The translations under genes were made by a program, and so were the position numbers. A stretch of 64,000 nucleotides of DNA, from contig JAMQCR010000001.1 of NCBI GenBank assembly GCA_023702235.1, positions 1,054,001 to 1,118,000 of the forward strand. The letters are read 5' to 3'. This stretch comes from Neobacillus pocheonensis (GTDB taxonomy: Bacteria; Bacillota; Bacilli; Bacillales; Cytobacillaceae). Below the pieces are notes generated by a model. That model was not told the DNA's origin, searched no databases, and was given only the letters and a program-made list of their open reading frames with translations. Positions 27,873 through 38,057 of the stretch are shown here, in pieces (the stretch's first letter is position 1; each line of letters begins with the position of its first letter).

Positions 27873-28702
27873 ATGCATACAATGTGGAAAGGTAGCATCA
27901 GCTTTGGTCTTGTGAATATTCCAATCAAGCTCCATACTGCTACAGAAGATAAGGATATTAAACTCCGTACCCTGCATAATAAATGCCATGCTCCGATAAA
28001 ATATGAAAAAATTTGTTCTGTTTGTGAGGAAGAAGTAAAACCTGAGGACATCGTGAAGGCTTACGAGTACACAAAAGGAAAATTTGTTGTCCTTGAAAAT
28101 GATGACCTAGAAAAGTTACGGAAGGAAAATGAAGAGAAGGCAGTTGAAATAATTGATTTTGTGAAAATGGAACAAATAGATCCTATCTATTTTGATAGAA
28201 GCTATTATATGTCTCCTCATGAAGGAGGGGAAAAGCGTATTCGTTATTACGGAAAGCTTTGCAGGAAACACAAAAGGTCGGGCTAGCAAAAATCATTATC
28301 CGTTCGAAGGAGCAGCTTGCTGTTATTCGGGTTTATGAAAATACTCTAGTTATGGAAACGATTCATTATCCCGACGAAGTTCGCAATGCAGGAGATGTGC
28401 CAGGTGTTCCTTCCGAAAATAAAGTAACAAAAAAAGAACTGGATACTGCCATTTTACTTATTGACCAATTAACATCAGAATTTGAACCCGAAAAGTATAC
28501 AGACGAATACCGGACAGCGCTGTTGGAATTGATTGAATCGAAACGAACGGGTAAAGAAACGGTTACTCCTGCAACAAAAGAGATAGCATCCAATGTCACC
28601 GATTTAATGGCAGCATTGCAGGCATCGATTGATCGGACAAAGCCAAAAAAAGCAGCGACACCAAGAAAGAAAGCCACACCAAGAGTGAAAAAGGAAGCAT
28701 AA
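27873..28702 (+). CDS. ku: Ku protein for non-homologous end joining (frame disrupted)
   Basis: Ku forms a dimeric ring on DNA ends and recruits LigD. The frame starts MHTMWKGSISFGLVNIPIKL (start at 27873, after GGAG), with TLHNKCHAPIKYEKIC, VKPEDIVKAYEYTKGKFVVL and YYMSPHEGGEK. A single missing G near 28232 (aagcgtattcg for AAGGCGTATTCG) breaks the frame; restored it reads EKAYSLLRKALQETQKVGLAKIIIRS, then ETIHYPDEVRN and a Lys-rich tail KKAATPRKKATPRVKKEA. About 276 residues. Divergent from ligD as in other Bacillus (YkoV/YkoU). Confidence 0.92.
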
Positions 28703-28802
28703 AGAAATAGCTAAAACCGGCTTGTTTTAATGCGAGTCGGGTCTTTCTTTTCCATAAATAGGAATAGAATAAATAGGAGCAATTGGTAAAGGGGGAGACA
28801 CA

Positions 28803-29749
28803 ATGGTAAATGTGCTTATGTTTGCAGACCCTGGTATTGATGATTCTTTTGCAATAATGTATGCGCTACTTAATCCGAAAATAAACCTTGTGGGTATTGT
28901 CAGTGGCTATGGAAATACACCGAAAGAGAAATCGATAAAAAATACGGCCTACTTACTAAATTTAGCCAGAAGAGATGATATTCCTATTATTGCAGGTGCT
29001 GCAGGTCAGTTATTAGGAGAACCGACCCAATATTACCCAGAAATACATGGGAAAGAAGGATTGGGTCCAATTAAGCCTCCGGAAAATTTGAAAAATGTCA
29101 AAATTTTCGATTTTAACAAAGTCATTGAAATTGTTACTCAATATAATGAAAATATCGTTATTGTGAATGTTGGCAGATTGACCGAGTTGGCACTGATGTT
29201 TATCTTATACGGTAATAATGCTTTAAAAGGTGTTAATGCATTTTATATAATGGGAGGGGCTTTCTTAGTGCCAGGAAATATTAGCGCTGAAGCAGAAGCG
29301 AATTTTTATACGGATCCGATTGCTGCCAATACGGTAATGGAAAAAGCACATAATATATATTTGCACCCATTAAATATTACCAATAAAGCAATTATTTCAC
29401 CTGAAATTATTAATTATCTTTCAGAAAATAGTCCTACACCTTTTAAGCCATTACTAAAACCAGCATTTGATTATTATTTTAAAGCTTATCAGAAAAATGT
29501 GCCCGGTATTCAAGGAGCTCCACTCCATGATGTTGTCCCATTAATTGCCCTAACAAATCCTGATTTTGTAAAGTATATTCCAAGAAGAGTAAGAGTAGAG
29601 GAATTTGGTACGGCCAAGGGAAAAAGTATTGCGGATTTTTGGCCGAAAAACCCGATAATGAGCCGGTTGGGACTTTAGACTACATCGGCATGGAAGCAAA
29701 TATTCAGAAATTTATTGTGAGTTTTATGGAAATATTTATGAAAGGTTAA
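28803..29749 (+). CDS. Nucleoside hydrolase (frame disrupted near 3' end)
   Basis: Cleaves the N-glycosidic bond of ribonucleosides or related compounds. The N-terminal ADPGIDDSFAIMYAL corresponds to the calcium-binding DxDPGxDD motif of the IunH/YeiK family, though the first Asp of that motif is Ala (FADPG). GRLTELALM, YIMGGAFLVPGNISAEAEAN (NxxxxxE) and APLHDVVPL (active-site His-Asp) follow. Near 29650 one C is missing (aacccgataatg); restoring it gives WPKNPDNEPVGTLDYIGMEA and the normal C-terminus at 29749, total about 315 residues. GGGGGAGA precedes the ATG. Confidence 0.85.
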
Positions 29750-29815
29750 GCGTATGTCTACTAATCTTACCATTTCCAAAACTACATTATAGTTACCTAC
29801 TATTATGATAGCTAT

Positions 29816-29844
29816 TTGACTTACTGCCTAAAATAAGATAAAAT
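29816..29844 (+). promoter_or_regulatory. Promoter of the cold shock gene
   Basis: TTGACT (29816-29821) and TAAAAT (29839-29844) are 17 bases apart. It would give a long 5' leader of about 150 bases before the csp ATG at 30002, a usual feature of cold-inducible csp mRNAs. Confidence 0.65.
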
Positions 29845-30001
29845 TAAAATACGCTTTTAAGTTCGTTAATATTTATTTGGATTACGTAGCTGTAACTGCA
29901 TGAAAAAGGTGGACGATGTCGAGTACCCAAAGTGCAGATGTGGTTTTTTTATTTTCAATGTAAAATAACTTAAAGTGAACAATTTGGTGGGGGTAATATC
30001 C

Positions 30002-30201
<200 letters not shown>

Positions 30202-30213
30202 TTTACTTAAATA

Positions 30214-30251
30214 AAAGGTGATGCAATGATAAGGGCATCACCTATTTTTAT
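30214..30251 (+). terminator. Intrinsic terminator after csp
   Basis: AGGTGATGC / GCATCACCT stem then a T run. Confidence 0.85.
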
Positions 30252-30425
30252 ATAAAAATAGGTTAATAGGTAATAAGTCAGTCATGTAAAGCATATTAAT
30301 AAGATGGTGCATAAAATCCACCTGCTCTTTGCTTTCTTACTAAAGTTAAGGTTATTTTTCATTAGTTTTTTAAAGAAGCGAAGTGTTCAAAATCAGTTAT
30401 GCAATAAGTACAAGGGGTGATCGTT

Positions 30426-30629
30426 TTGGCGTTTGGCAGAAGAAATGATGAGGAAGTTAAATTAGAAGAAACAAAAATTTGGGTATGCAATTCAGATAAT
30501 TGCAAATGCTGGATTCGCGATAATTTTAAGAGCACTGACGTTCCCCTGTGTCCTATTTGCAAAAGTGAAATGAGTCTTACCACAAAAGAATTGCAAGTAA
30601 TTCATAATCATAGTAAGAACTTCATGTGA
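30426..30629 (+). CDS. ydjO: YdjO family (cold-inducible) zinc-ribbon protein
   Basis: 67 residues: FGRRNDEEVKLEETKIWVCN, then SDNCKCWIRDNF and VPLCPICKSEM. The CxxxxC and CxxC cysteines would bind one zinc. B. subtilis YdjO is the close match I remember, and in Bacillus it is often found next to a csp gene, as here. The TTG at 30426 is preferred because AAGGGGTGATCG sits before it; GTG 30417 falls inside that site. Confidence 0.75.
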   Translation: MAFGRRNDEEVKLEETKIWVCNSDNCKCWIRDNFKSTDVPLCPICKSEMSLTTKELQVIHNHSKNFM

Positions 30630-30653
30630 GTAAAAAATAAGAATATTTATGCA

Positions 30654-30686
30654 TTAAAAAAGCAGGCTCAAACCCTGCTTTTTTAA
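30654..30686. terminator. Bidirectional terminator ydjO / acidic protein gene
   Basis: AAAAAAGCAGG / CCTGCTTTTTT, with the convergent gene ending inside it. Confidence 0.85.
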
Positions 30687-30967
30687 TCTATACTATTCTC
30701 CTTGCAATAGACAAGGACTTGTTCTTCTTCATCTTCCTCGAGTGCGAAGTCTAAAACTTTCTCGCTTCCTCTTTCATAAAAATGATAATTCGTAATCCTC
30801 TCCTTATTATCCTCGACGACGAAAATTACTTTTAACCCGAGTCCTTTATCAGAATAAAGTTCATCCTCTTCATCCACATCAAGTTCTAGGAAAAATTCAA
30901 AACGTTCACCAGGAAGTAAGCCAAATGGATCTTCTAGTTTTTCAACCGAATGACCAGTAATGTTCAA
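30683..30967 (-). CDS. Acidic hypothetical protein (about 94 aa)
   Basis: Sequence after the chosen start: NITGHSVEKLEDPFGLLPGE, RFEFFLELDVDEEDELY, GLKVIFVVEDNKERITNYHF and an acidic tail LEEDEEEQVLVYC. It is one domain of mixed strands, very acidic. Several Bacillus proteins look like this (possibly DUF6509), but I am not certain. AAAAGGATG suits a TTG start at 30967; the ATG at 30976 lies within that ribosome site. Confidence 0.6.
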   Translation of the reverse strand: MNITGHSVEKLEDPFGLLPGERFEFFLELDVDEEDELYSDKGLGLKVIFVVEDNKERITNYHFYERGSEKVLDFALEEDEEEQVLVYCKENSID

Positions 30968-31034
30968 GTGTATCATCCTTTTCTTTAATGTATTCACTAC
31001 TATTATACACATTTTTTTTAAGTGCAAAATATTT

Positions 31035-31066
31035 TCAAAAAAACGCCTTAAATAGGCGTTTTTTAT
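31035..31066 (-). terminator. Intrinsic terminator of the tRNA-Gly/tRNA-Ser transcript
   Basis: In the minus direction AAAAAACGCC / GGCGTTTTTTT forms a clean stem 50-80 bases past tRNA-Ser. A second hairpin (AAAACACTT / AAGTGTTTT, 31081-31105) lies between. Confidence 0.75.
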
Positions 31067-31118
31067 TTGGACAAAATAATAAAACACTTTATTAAAAGTG
31101 TTTTTAAGAGTTTACGTA

Positions 31119-31210
31119 TGGAGGAGAAGATGAGATTCGAACTCACGCAACGGTCACCCGTCCTAGCGCATTTCGAGTGCGCCCCCTTATAACCACTTGG
31201 GTACTTCTCC
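31119..31210 (-). tRNA. tRNA-Ser (anticodon CGA)
   Basis: Acceptor GGAGAAG / CTTCTCC, D-arm, anticodon arm GCGCA-CTCGAAA-TGCGC, a long variable arm (class II) and T-arm GTGAG-TTCGAAT-CTCAT. CCA is encoded at the 3' end (31121-31119). It reads UCG codons. It is transcribed after tRNA-Gly. Confidence 0.92.
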
Positions 31211-31228
31211 TTAAATTTGGAAAAAGAA

Positions 31229-31299
31229 AGCGGGTGAGGGGAATCGAACCCCCGCTGTCAGCTTGGGAAGCTGGAATTCTACCATTAAACTACACCCGC
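31229..31299 (-). tRNA. tRNA-Gly (anticodon CCC)
   Basis: Acceptor GCGGGTG / CACCCGC, anticodon loop TTCCCAA giving CCC, T-arm GGGGG-TTCGATT-CCCCT. CCA is not encoded. It reads GGG codons and shares a transcript with tRNA-Ser 18 bases downstream. Confidence 0.92.
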
Positions 31300-31448
31300 A
31301 AATATGTATACCAATATATATTATTATAGCATAGTTATTGAACTTTTCACTAGCCAAAAGTTTGTGAAAACAACAATAGGAGTAATTTGTGAACAAATAA
31401 TTCTGATAACAATCAAAAACAATCAAATAATGATTTTTTTTGAAAGAA

Positions 31449-31487
31449 AATGATTGATTTTTGCAATCGTTTTCAGTAAGATATAAT
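31449..31487 (+). promoter_or_regulatory. fruRKA control region: inverted repeat, cre-like site and -10 box
   Basis: GAAAATGATTG and CAATCGTTTTC form an inverted repeat with one mismatch, a candidate FruR (DeoR-type) operator. Its right half lies in TGCAATCGTTTTCA (31462-31475), which matches the CcpA cre consensus except for one position. TATAAT (31482-31487) is a good -10 box; no good -35 sits at 17 bases. Roles are inferred. Confidence 0.5.
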
Positions 31488-31516
31488 CAAGATAAAAAAT
31501 TCAAGGTGGTGATGAC

Positions 31517-32269
31517 ATGTTAACACCAGAACGTCATCGAATCATTTTACAGCTATTAAAAGAAAAAAGTATCGTCAAAATCCAGGAAATTGTTGAACTA
31601 ACTAATACTTCAGAATCAACAATCCGAAGGGATTTATCACAATTGGAAGAGGAAAAATTTCTTAAACGGATTCACGGTGGTGCCTCAAGGCTTCAAGGAA
31701 AATTACAAGAACCGAGCATGATTGAGAAATCTTCCAAAAACCTTCAAGAAAAACGACGAATTGCTAAGTACGCTGCTAGTTTGGTGGAGATAGGTGATTG
31801 TATTTTTCTTGATGCAGGATCAACTGTTATTGAAATGATTGAATTCTTAACAGTTAAAGATATTGTTGTTGTTACAAACGGATTAATGCATTTACCTTCC
31901 TTGCTAAATAAAGGTATTCAAACCTATTTAATCGGAGGTTTTGCCAAACCAAATACTAACGCAGTTATCGGTAGAGGAGCATTAGCAGGACTTGATCTTT
32001 ATCGATTTGATAAATGTTTTATGGGAGTTAATGGAGTTCATCCTCAGTTTGGTTTCACAACGCCTGATCAAGAAGAAGCGATGGTGAAGCAAAAGGCTAT
32101 GTCTCTCACTAGGGAAGTATATGTTTTGGCAGATGATACGAAGTTTTCTGAGATATCATTTGCAAAAATAGCCAATATTGAGGATGCCGTAATTATTACG
32201 AACGAAATAGAAGAGGAAACAGAAATACAATATATAAAAAGAACAACGATAAAGGTAGTGACAGCATGA
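31517..32269 (+). CDS. fruR: DeoR family transcriptional regulator of the fructose operon
   Basis: 250 residues. An N-terminal winged helix (LTPERHRIILQLLKEKSIVK, then LTNTSESTIRRDLSQLEEEK) precedes the DeoR sugar-phosphate sensor domain with FLDAGSTVIEMIEFL, TNGLMHLP, GRGALAGLDLYRFDKCFMG and the terminal VLADDTKFSEISFAKI. It is expected to repress fruRKA until fructose-1-phosphate binds. Ribosome site AAGGTGG. Its end overlaps fruK by four bases. Confidence 0.9.
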   Translation: MLTPERHRIILQLLKEKSIVKIQEIVELTNTSESTIRRDLSQLEEEKFLKRIHGGASRLQGKLQEPSMIEKSSKNLQEKRRIAKYAASLVEIGDCIFLDAGSTVIEMIEFLTVKDIVVVTNGLMHLPSLLNKGIQTYLIGGFAKPNTNAVIGRGALAGLDLYRFDKCFMGVNGVHPQFGFTTPDQEEAMVKQKAMSLTREVYVLADDTKFSEISFAKIANIEDAVIITNEIEEETEIQYIKRTTIKVVTA

Positions 32270-33180
32270 TTTATACTTTAACATTAAACCCTTCCGTGGA
32301 TTACATTGTGAAACTTGAAAGCTTTCTGTTGGGCAACTTAAATCGTACTCTAGCAGAAGCAAAATACCCTGGTGGAAAAGGTATAAATGTCTCAAGAGTT
32401 TTGAGCGGATTAGGTGTAGCAAGTATTGCACTGGGATTTAACGGTGGTTTTACAGGCAAATACATCGAGGATTATCTCAAGAATGAAAAAATTGAAACCG
32501 ATTTTATCAAAGTAAAAGATGATTCACGAATTAATATTAAACTTAAAACGGAGCAAGAAACTGAAATTAACGCAACAGGACCAGATATAACAGAGGTGGA
32601 CTTTCAGTTACTAAAGAGTAAAATTGCTCAACTTACAAAAAACGATCTGTTAGTACTGGCAGGAAGTATTCCCTCAACTTTACCTGAAACAACGTATGAG
32701 GAGCTCGTAAAAATTTGCAAGGAAAACGGGGTTAAGTTTGTCTGTGATGCTGAAGGAGACCTTCTAAAAAAAGTTCTGCCCTATCATCCTTTTCTCATCA
32801 AGCCAAACCATCACGAGCTTGGGGATTTATTTCAGACCATGATTTCAAGCTGTGAGGAAGTTATCCCATATGGTAAAAAGCTCATTGAAATGGGTGCAAA
32901 GAATGTCATTGTCTCCCTTGCAGACAAAGGGGCAGTATTGATTAATGAATACATGTCCTTGATTGCAGATGTTCCAAAAGGTGAGGTGAAAAATTCGGTT
33001 GGCGCTGGGGACTCGATGGTAGCAGGCTTCTTAGCTGAATACTTGAATAGTTCAAATTATAAAGAGGCTTTTCAATACAGTGTTGCTGCAGGAAGTGCTA
33101 CTGCATTTTCACTCGGTTTGTGTACACAGGAAAAGATAGGGGAAATTTTTTCACAGGTTCATATTAGAGAAATCTTATAA
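32266..33180 (+). CDS. fruK: 1-phosphofructokinase
   Basis: Converts fructose-1-phosphate and ATP to fructose-1,6-bisphosphate. 304 residues of the PfkB family. It has LNPSVDYIVKL, AKYPGGKGINVSRVLSGLG (first PfkB signature), VLAGSIPSTLP and the anion-hole/catalytic motif NSVGAGDSMVAGFLAEYL near the C-terminus. Translationally coupled to fruR by ATGA overlap and followed 12 bases later by fruA. Confidence 0.93.
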   Translation: MIYTLTLNPSVDYIVKLESFLLGNLNRTLAEAKYPGGKGINVSRVLSGLGVASIALGFNGGFTGKYIEDYLKNEKIETDFIKVKDDSRINIKLKTEQETEINATGPDITEVDFQLLKSKIAQLTKNDLLVLAGSIPSTLPETTYEELVKICKENGVKFVCDAEGDLLKKVLPYHPFLIKPNHHELGDLFQTMISSCEEVIPYGKKLIEMGAKNVIVSLADKGAVLINEYMSLIADVPKGEVKNSVGAGDSMVAGFLAEYLNSSNYKEAFQYSVAAGSATAFSLGLCTQEKIGEIFSQVHIREIL

Positions 33181-33192
33181 GGGGAGATTGGC

Positions 33193-35057
33193 ATGAAAAT
33201 TACAGAACTTCTTACAAAGAAAACGATTCTTCTAAATATAGAAGGCAGACATAAAGAGGAAGCAATCAATCAACTTGTTGATGTATTATTAAATGCTAAA
33301 AAAATATCCGACCGCTCTGAATTTAAGGCTGCGATATTAAAGCGTGAAGAACAGAGTACGACAGGTATTGGTGAGGGAATTGCCATTCCGCATGCAAAAA
33401 CAAAAGTTGTTAAGGAAGCAGCGATTGCGTTTGGTAAATCAGTAACTGGTGTCGATTATCAATCATTGGACGGGCAGCCAGCACATCTGTTTTTTATGAT
33501 AGCTGCACCCGAGGGAGCCAATAATACGCATTTAGAAGCGTTAGCTCGTCTTTCTGGCCTATTGATGAAACAGGAAGTACGCGATAAGTTAATGAACGCA
33601 GCAAGTGCAGATGAAATTATTAATGTTATTAATATTTATGATGTAGAAGATAATGAAGAACAAGATGTATCAAATAAGAAAAACGCAGTTGTCGCAGTAA
33701 CTGGCTGCCCAACGGGAATTGCTCACACTTATATGGCTGCTGATTCATTAAAAGCAAAAGCTGCTGAAATGGGAGTCAATATTAAAGTCGAAACCAACGG
33801 TTCTGGCGGAGCAAAAAATGTCCTAACGAAAGAAGAAATTGATAATGCAGTAGCGGTCATTATCGCCGCGGATATAAACGTTGAAATGGAAAGATTTAAA
33901 GGCAAGCATGTCATTCAAGCAGCGGTTGCGGATGGGATTCGCAAACCGCAACAATTAATTGATAGAGCCTTAAAGCAGGATGCTCCAGTCTATTCAGGAA
34001 GTGGAAATAAAGACGAATCATCAGGGGAGCAAAAGGAAGAACAGGTTTTTATAAACATTTGATGAATGGCGTTTCAAATATGCTTCCATTTGTTGTTGGC
34101 GGTGGTATTTTAATTGCGATTTGCTTTATGTTTGGCTATAACTCTTTCAAACCTGGTGACCCAACCTATAACAAGATTGCTGAGGCATTGATGACAATTG
34201 GTGGGGGAAACGCCTTTGGATTGATTGTTCCGGTTCTAGCAGGATTCATCGCTCTAAGTATTGCTGATCGTCCAGGATTTGCACCAGGTATGGTAGGTGG
34301 TATGATGGCCGCCAGTAGTGGCGCAGGCTTCCTTGGTGGAATGATTGCAGGTTTCCTTGCAGGCTATGTTGTTGTTCTATTGAAAAAAGTGTTTGCGAAT
34401 CTTCCTCAATCATTGGAAGGGATTAAAAGCATTCTAATATATCCTCTTTTGGGAATTGGAATTACAGGTTTCATTATGCTTTTTGCAATTGATAAACCAG
34501 TTGGTATTTTAAATAAAGATATTGCACATTGGTTGACAAGTCTTGGAACAGGAAATGCTGTATTATTAGGAATTGTGTTAGGACTTATGATGGCATTTGA
34601 TATGGGCGGACCAGTAAATAAAGCAGCCTATGTATTTGGTACAGGACTTTTATCCAGTGGTGTTTATGAACCTATGGCAGCCATAATGGCAGCAGGAATG
34701 GTGCCGCCGCTTGCGATTGCGATTTCTACTACTTTATTTAAAAATAAATTTAATAAACAGGATAAGGATGCTGGGAAGGCTTGTTATATAATGGGCTTAT
34801 CTTTTATAACTGAAGGAGCTATTCCTTTTGCCGCGGCTGATCCATTACGTGTAATTCCAGCTAATATGATTGGTGCAGCTATTTCTGGGGCATTATCAAT
34901 GGCTTTTGGAATCGGATTAAGAGCTCCACATGGCGGTATTTTCGTAGTTCCACTTGTTCAACATGGAGCCTTAAAGTACGCATTAGCCATTTTAATTGGT
35001 TCCGTTGTGGCTGCCTTATTAATCGGCTTCCTAAAAAAACCAGTGAAAACAGCATGA
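33193..35057 (+). CDS. fruA: PTS fructose transporter subunit IIABC (frame disrupted)
   Basis: Takes up and phosphorylates fructose at C1. EIIA (residues 1-145) has its phospho-His in GEGIAIPHAKTK (H67). EIIB has the phospho-Cys in VAVTGCPTGIAHTYMAAD (C172). EIIC (from about 285) is a membrane domain with MNGVSNMLPFVVGGGILIAI, AFDMGGPVNKAAYVFG and FITEGAIPFAAADP. One T is missing in the T5 run near 34045; restoring it joins EEQVFYKHLMNGVSNMLPFV. About 621 residues, complete. The domain order A-B-C fits Bacillus FruA. Confidence 0.93.
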
Positions 35058-35062
35058 AAAAA

Positions 35063-35098
35063 TGAGCCGGCAAACCTTGTTTGCCGGCTTTTTATTTT
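35063..35098 (+). terminator. Intrinsic terminator after fruA
   Basis: AGCCGGCAAAC / GTTTGCCGGCT followed by TTTTT. Confidence 0.9.
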
Positions 35099-35173
35099 TA
35101 CTCATAAGAAAAGGGGAAAAGGAATAAATATCAAAGTGGTGTGGGTATTTTTATTATTCTAGGGGGAAACGCC

Positions 35174-35965
35174 ATGAATGAATTTGAGAAAACAGCAAGA
35201 TTTGAACATCGGTTTTGGTTGCAAATCTTAGGAGATCATTCCCGTTTTATCCATGAAGCATTAGCACCAGTTGAAAAACAGGACATTGAAATGGCCGCTA
35301 AGTTTATTCAACAATTTGATACACTACTTAATAAAGCGAAATCAGAAGAAATTCTGCAATTGACTGCAGCAGATGAAAGGGAAGCATTAAAACTTCGTGA
35401 TTTTAAGTTAGAGCTGATAAAAAGGCTTCTTTCAGGTAAAATAAAAATTCATCTTTCCCCATCATTTATCAATCATATGGTAAACGAATTAGAAGAGTAT
35501 TTGCGGATTTTAGAGCACCTTTCAAAGCAGCAAATTCCTCCAATCTTTCATGAACTTCATCATCACCTGGTTTGGCAATTGGATGCTGCTGGGCATGCTA
35601 GTGCTATTTCTTCCAATTTAGACAGTGCCGAAAAAAGATTAAAAGAAAAAAGTGACCTTTATACAAAGCATTTTGAAGATTTTTATTTAAAAGCAGTGGA
35701 AATGGCTGGATTTTTAAGGACTAAATTAACCACTTTTCCCGCGATTGAAAAAATGAATTCAGATGTTACCTTAGAAATAAAAATATTTCAGAACTTTCTT
35801 CAAGAAATAGAATAGCTAGAGTTAAGTGCACAAGCCTTAGGTACGTTTTCTCCGTTAATGGCGGACCATATGTCCCGTGAAGAATGTTATTATTTAATGA
35901 AGCTTGCCGAATCGACAACAGTTGAAAAGCCAAATTGCGATCCGACAAAACCGCGATTAAGTTAA
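35174..35965 (+). CDS. DUF2935 family protein, interrupted by an in-frame TAG
   Basis: Two helical-bundle repeats of the DUF2935 type: FEKTARFEHRFWLQILGDHS, RFIHEALAPVEK, a second half HELHHHLVWQLDAAGHASAI and AEKRLKEKSDLYTKHFEDFY. The frame stops at TAG 35813-35815 but continues without shift as LELSAQALGTFSPLMADHMS, REECYYLMKLAESTTVEKPN and CDPTKPRLS to 35965. This distal part completes the second repeat, so the TAG is a point nonsense change (probably GAG) and not an indel. Function is unknown; His/Glu residues in the bundle suggest a metal site. Start ATG 35174 follows AGGGGGA. Confidence 0.75.
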
Positions 35966-35969
35966 CAAA

Positions 35970-36004
35970 AAAGCGCAAAGGGATCATAACCCCTTGCGCT
36001 CTTA
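35970..36004. terminator. Bidirectional terminator DUF2935 / MFS
   Basis: AAGCGCAAaGGGatcataaCCCcTTGCGCTCTT forms a strong stem between convergent genes. Confidence 0.7.
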
Positions 36005-37276
36005 TTACTGACTTTGTGCACTTGGCTTTATTGCTTTTAATGCAACGAAAGCTGCGATTAAACTAAGACTACTTAGTAAGATAAAAATCCAATGGTTTGA
36101 GTGCTTCATAAATACCGCTATAATCGGAGGCCCGCAGCTACGCCAATAAACCTCATGGAACTGTAAATGGATGTAATGGTTCCTCTTTTTTTTCAATCCC
36201 CTCGGTAATTAAGGCATCTAAACAAGGAAGTCCAACCCCAATTCCGATACCACTGATTAAAAACATGCTAATCATAAACCACAACTTAATCGAAAACCAT
36301 AATGCCGCTATGGAAAGAGCTGCTGCCAAGATACCTCCAAAAGTTAGCCACTTCATTAACACCTTATTTTTCTTAATAATTTTACCGCTAATAAAGGAAG
36401 ATAAACAAAGTGCACCAAGAGGCAACGCTAAAAAGAACCCTTTTTTAATATCTTTGATTCCATATTCTTTTTCAAATATTTCCGAAAGGTAAAACAATAT
36501 CCCAAAAAGAATGAGCATCAGGGTGCCACCAATAAAAAAAATGGCATACAACCAATGCCCTTTTTCAGTAAATGTTGCCTTTACATTTTTGAAAAACTGT
36601 TTGAAGGGAATCGGTTTTTCAGTAGTTTTTGGACATTTAACTAAAAATATCATTAACAACACAGATAGCGCACAAAAAACCGGAAAGGAGAAGAATGGTA
36701 AGAACCATACAAAACCTGCTAAAAAAGCTCCTAATATTGGACTTAATACCTTTCCAAAGGTATTGGATGTTTCAATTAGACCAAGGCAACTGCTTACATC
36801 ATCATCACTTTTAAACATGTCACCTACTAATGGCATGACTATAGGAGCGGCTCCAGCAGCTCCAACCCCTTGCAATGATCGACCAAGTAAGATGATCCAA
36901 TAGGCACTATCCATTTTCCATGCAGCCCATCCAGATATTATTCCGCCGATGCCGGCAATGATAAGGCTGGGTATAATTACTTTTTTCCTTCCAATATGGT
37001 CGGATAAGTAGCCAGCTATTGGTATTAAAAAGATAGCTACAATCGAATAAACCGTAATAATCATACTTGTTTGAAATGAGGAGATTAATAATTTTTTTTC
37101 CATGGAAGGTAAAATAGGGATTAACATAGAATTCCCTAATGTCATTACTAAGGGAATGGAAGATAGGGATAAAATGCCCACTTTTGCTTTGACACTTCAC
37201 CGGACTTCTTCTTTTCAGATGAAGATGAACGTTTCTTTGTTGCCCGTGGTTGGCAAATTTGCTCAATATTTTCCAT
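36005..37276 (-). CDS. MFS transporter (three frame breaks)
   Basis: A drug:H+ antiporter-like major facilitator with about 12 helices. It starts MENIEQICQPRATKKRSSSS at 37276 (after AAGGCGGG), breaks near 37183, then runs GILSLSSIPLVMTLGNSMLI, YLSDHIGRKKVIIPSL (MFS loop motif DxxGRK) and LLGRSLQGVGAAGAAPIVMP (antiporter motif C-like). It breaks again near 36182 and 36133; the ends read TITSIYSSMRFIGVAAG then PPIIAVFMKHSNHWIFILL. Each break is one missing base. Total about 424 residues. Substrate unknown; the cytoplasmic N-terminal tail is Ser/Lys rich. Confidence 0.85.
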
Positions 37277-37384
37277 TATCGTTCTATCCCGCCTTCATAA
37301 TGTGCTAAAGTTAATATTAACTTTCTAACTAGAAATAATTTAGGAAAACGAAATCCTTTTATTGGAAGAGAAGGAGAACCAAGC

Positions 37385-38020
37385 ATGAACAAACCTAAAA
37401 TAATTAATTTTGCGATTGGAATGTCCAAGGAATACCAATGGAATGAAATAACAGAGTATTCGGCGATAAACAAAATAAATGTGACCAGTATGAATATAAG
37501 GAAATCAGGAATTATAGGTAATGAGGTAGCAAATGTAGAGTTTCATGGGGGAGATGATCGCGCAGTTTGTTTGTACCCATTTGAACATTATCGAACATGG
37601 GAGAAGGAGTTTCATTCCAGTTTACCCATACCTGCGTTTGGTGAAAATATCACTGCTACTGGCATGAAGGAAAAGGATGTACATATCGGTGATATTTACC
37701 AAATTGGGGACGTAATCATTCAAGTAACACAAGGAAGAATCCCATGTTCCACCATTTCTAAATTTAATGGGATTGACCATTTTTTAAACAGGGTGTATTC
37801 AACAGGATTAACGGGGTATTTTTTCAGAGTGTTGAACGAAGGGACAATAACCATAGAATCTGAATTCAAGCTACTTGAAAAGCATCCTAAAGGAATTTCG
37901 GTGTTGTTTGCAAATCAAACACTTTTCCATGATCAAAAAAATCAGCAGGCAGTTAGAAAAATTCTTGAGGTTAAGGAATTGGCTGATGTATGGAGAAAAA
38001 AATTAATGAATTTACTCTGA
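37385..38020 (+). CDS. MOSC domain-containing protein (YiiM type)
   Basis: 211 residues. The MOSC beta-barrel core shows GNEVANVEFHGGDDRAVCLY, FGENITATGMKEKDVHIGD and the conserved cysteine in TQGRIPCSTISK. A 3-alpha-type C-terminal helical part follows. MOSC proteins bind molybdenum cofactor or catalyse sulfur transfer; YiiM reduces N-hydroxylated bases using Moco. Which applies here is not known. GAGAAGGAG precedes the ATG. Monocistronic. Confidence 0.85.
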   Translation: MNKPKIINFAIGMSKEYQWNEITEYSAINKINVTSMNIRKSGIIGNEVANVEFHGGDDRAVCLYPFEHYRTWEKEFHSSLPIPAFGENITATGMKEKDVHIGDIYQIGDVIIQVTQGRIPCSTISKFNGIDHFLNRVYSTGLTGYFFRVLNEGTITIESEFKLLEKHPKGISVLFANQTLFHDQKNQQAVRKILEVKELADVWRKKLMNLL

Positions 38021-38057
38021 TTATATGTTTTATTTTGAAAATTTCTAAAACCAGGCC

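Noticed and set aside
36907..37266. 119-codon minus-strand frame overlapping the MFS gene start
   Set aside because: It is largely an out-of-frame reading of the MFS N-terminus. The true N-terminal codons (MENIEQICQPRATKKR from 37276) lie in a different frame before a one-base break.
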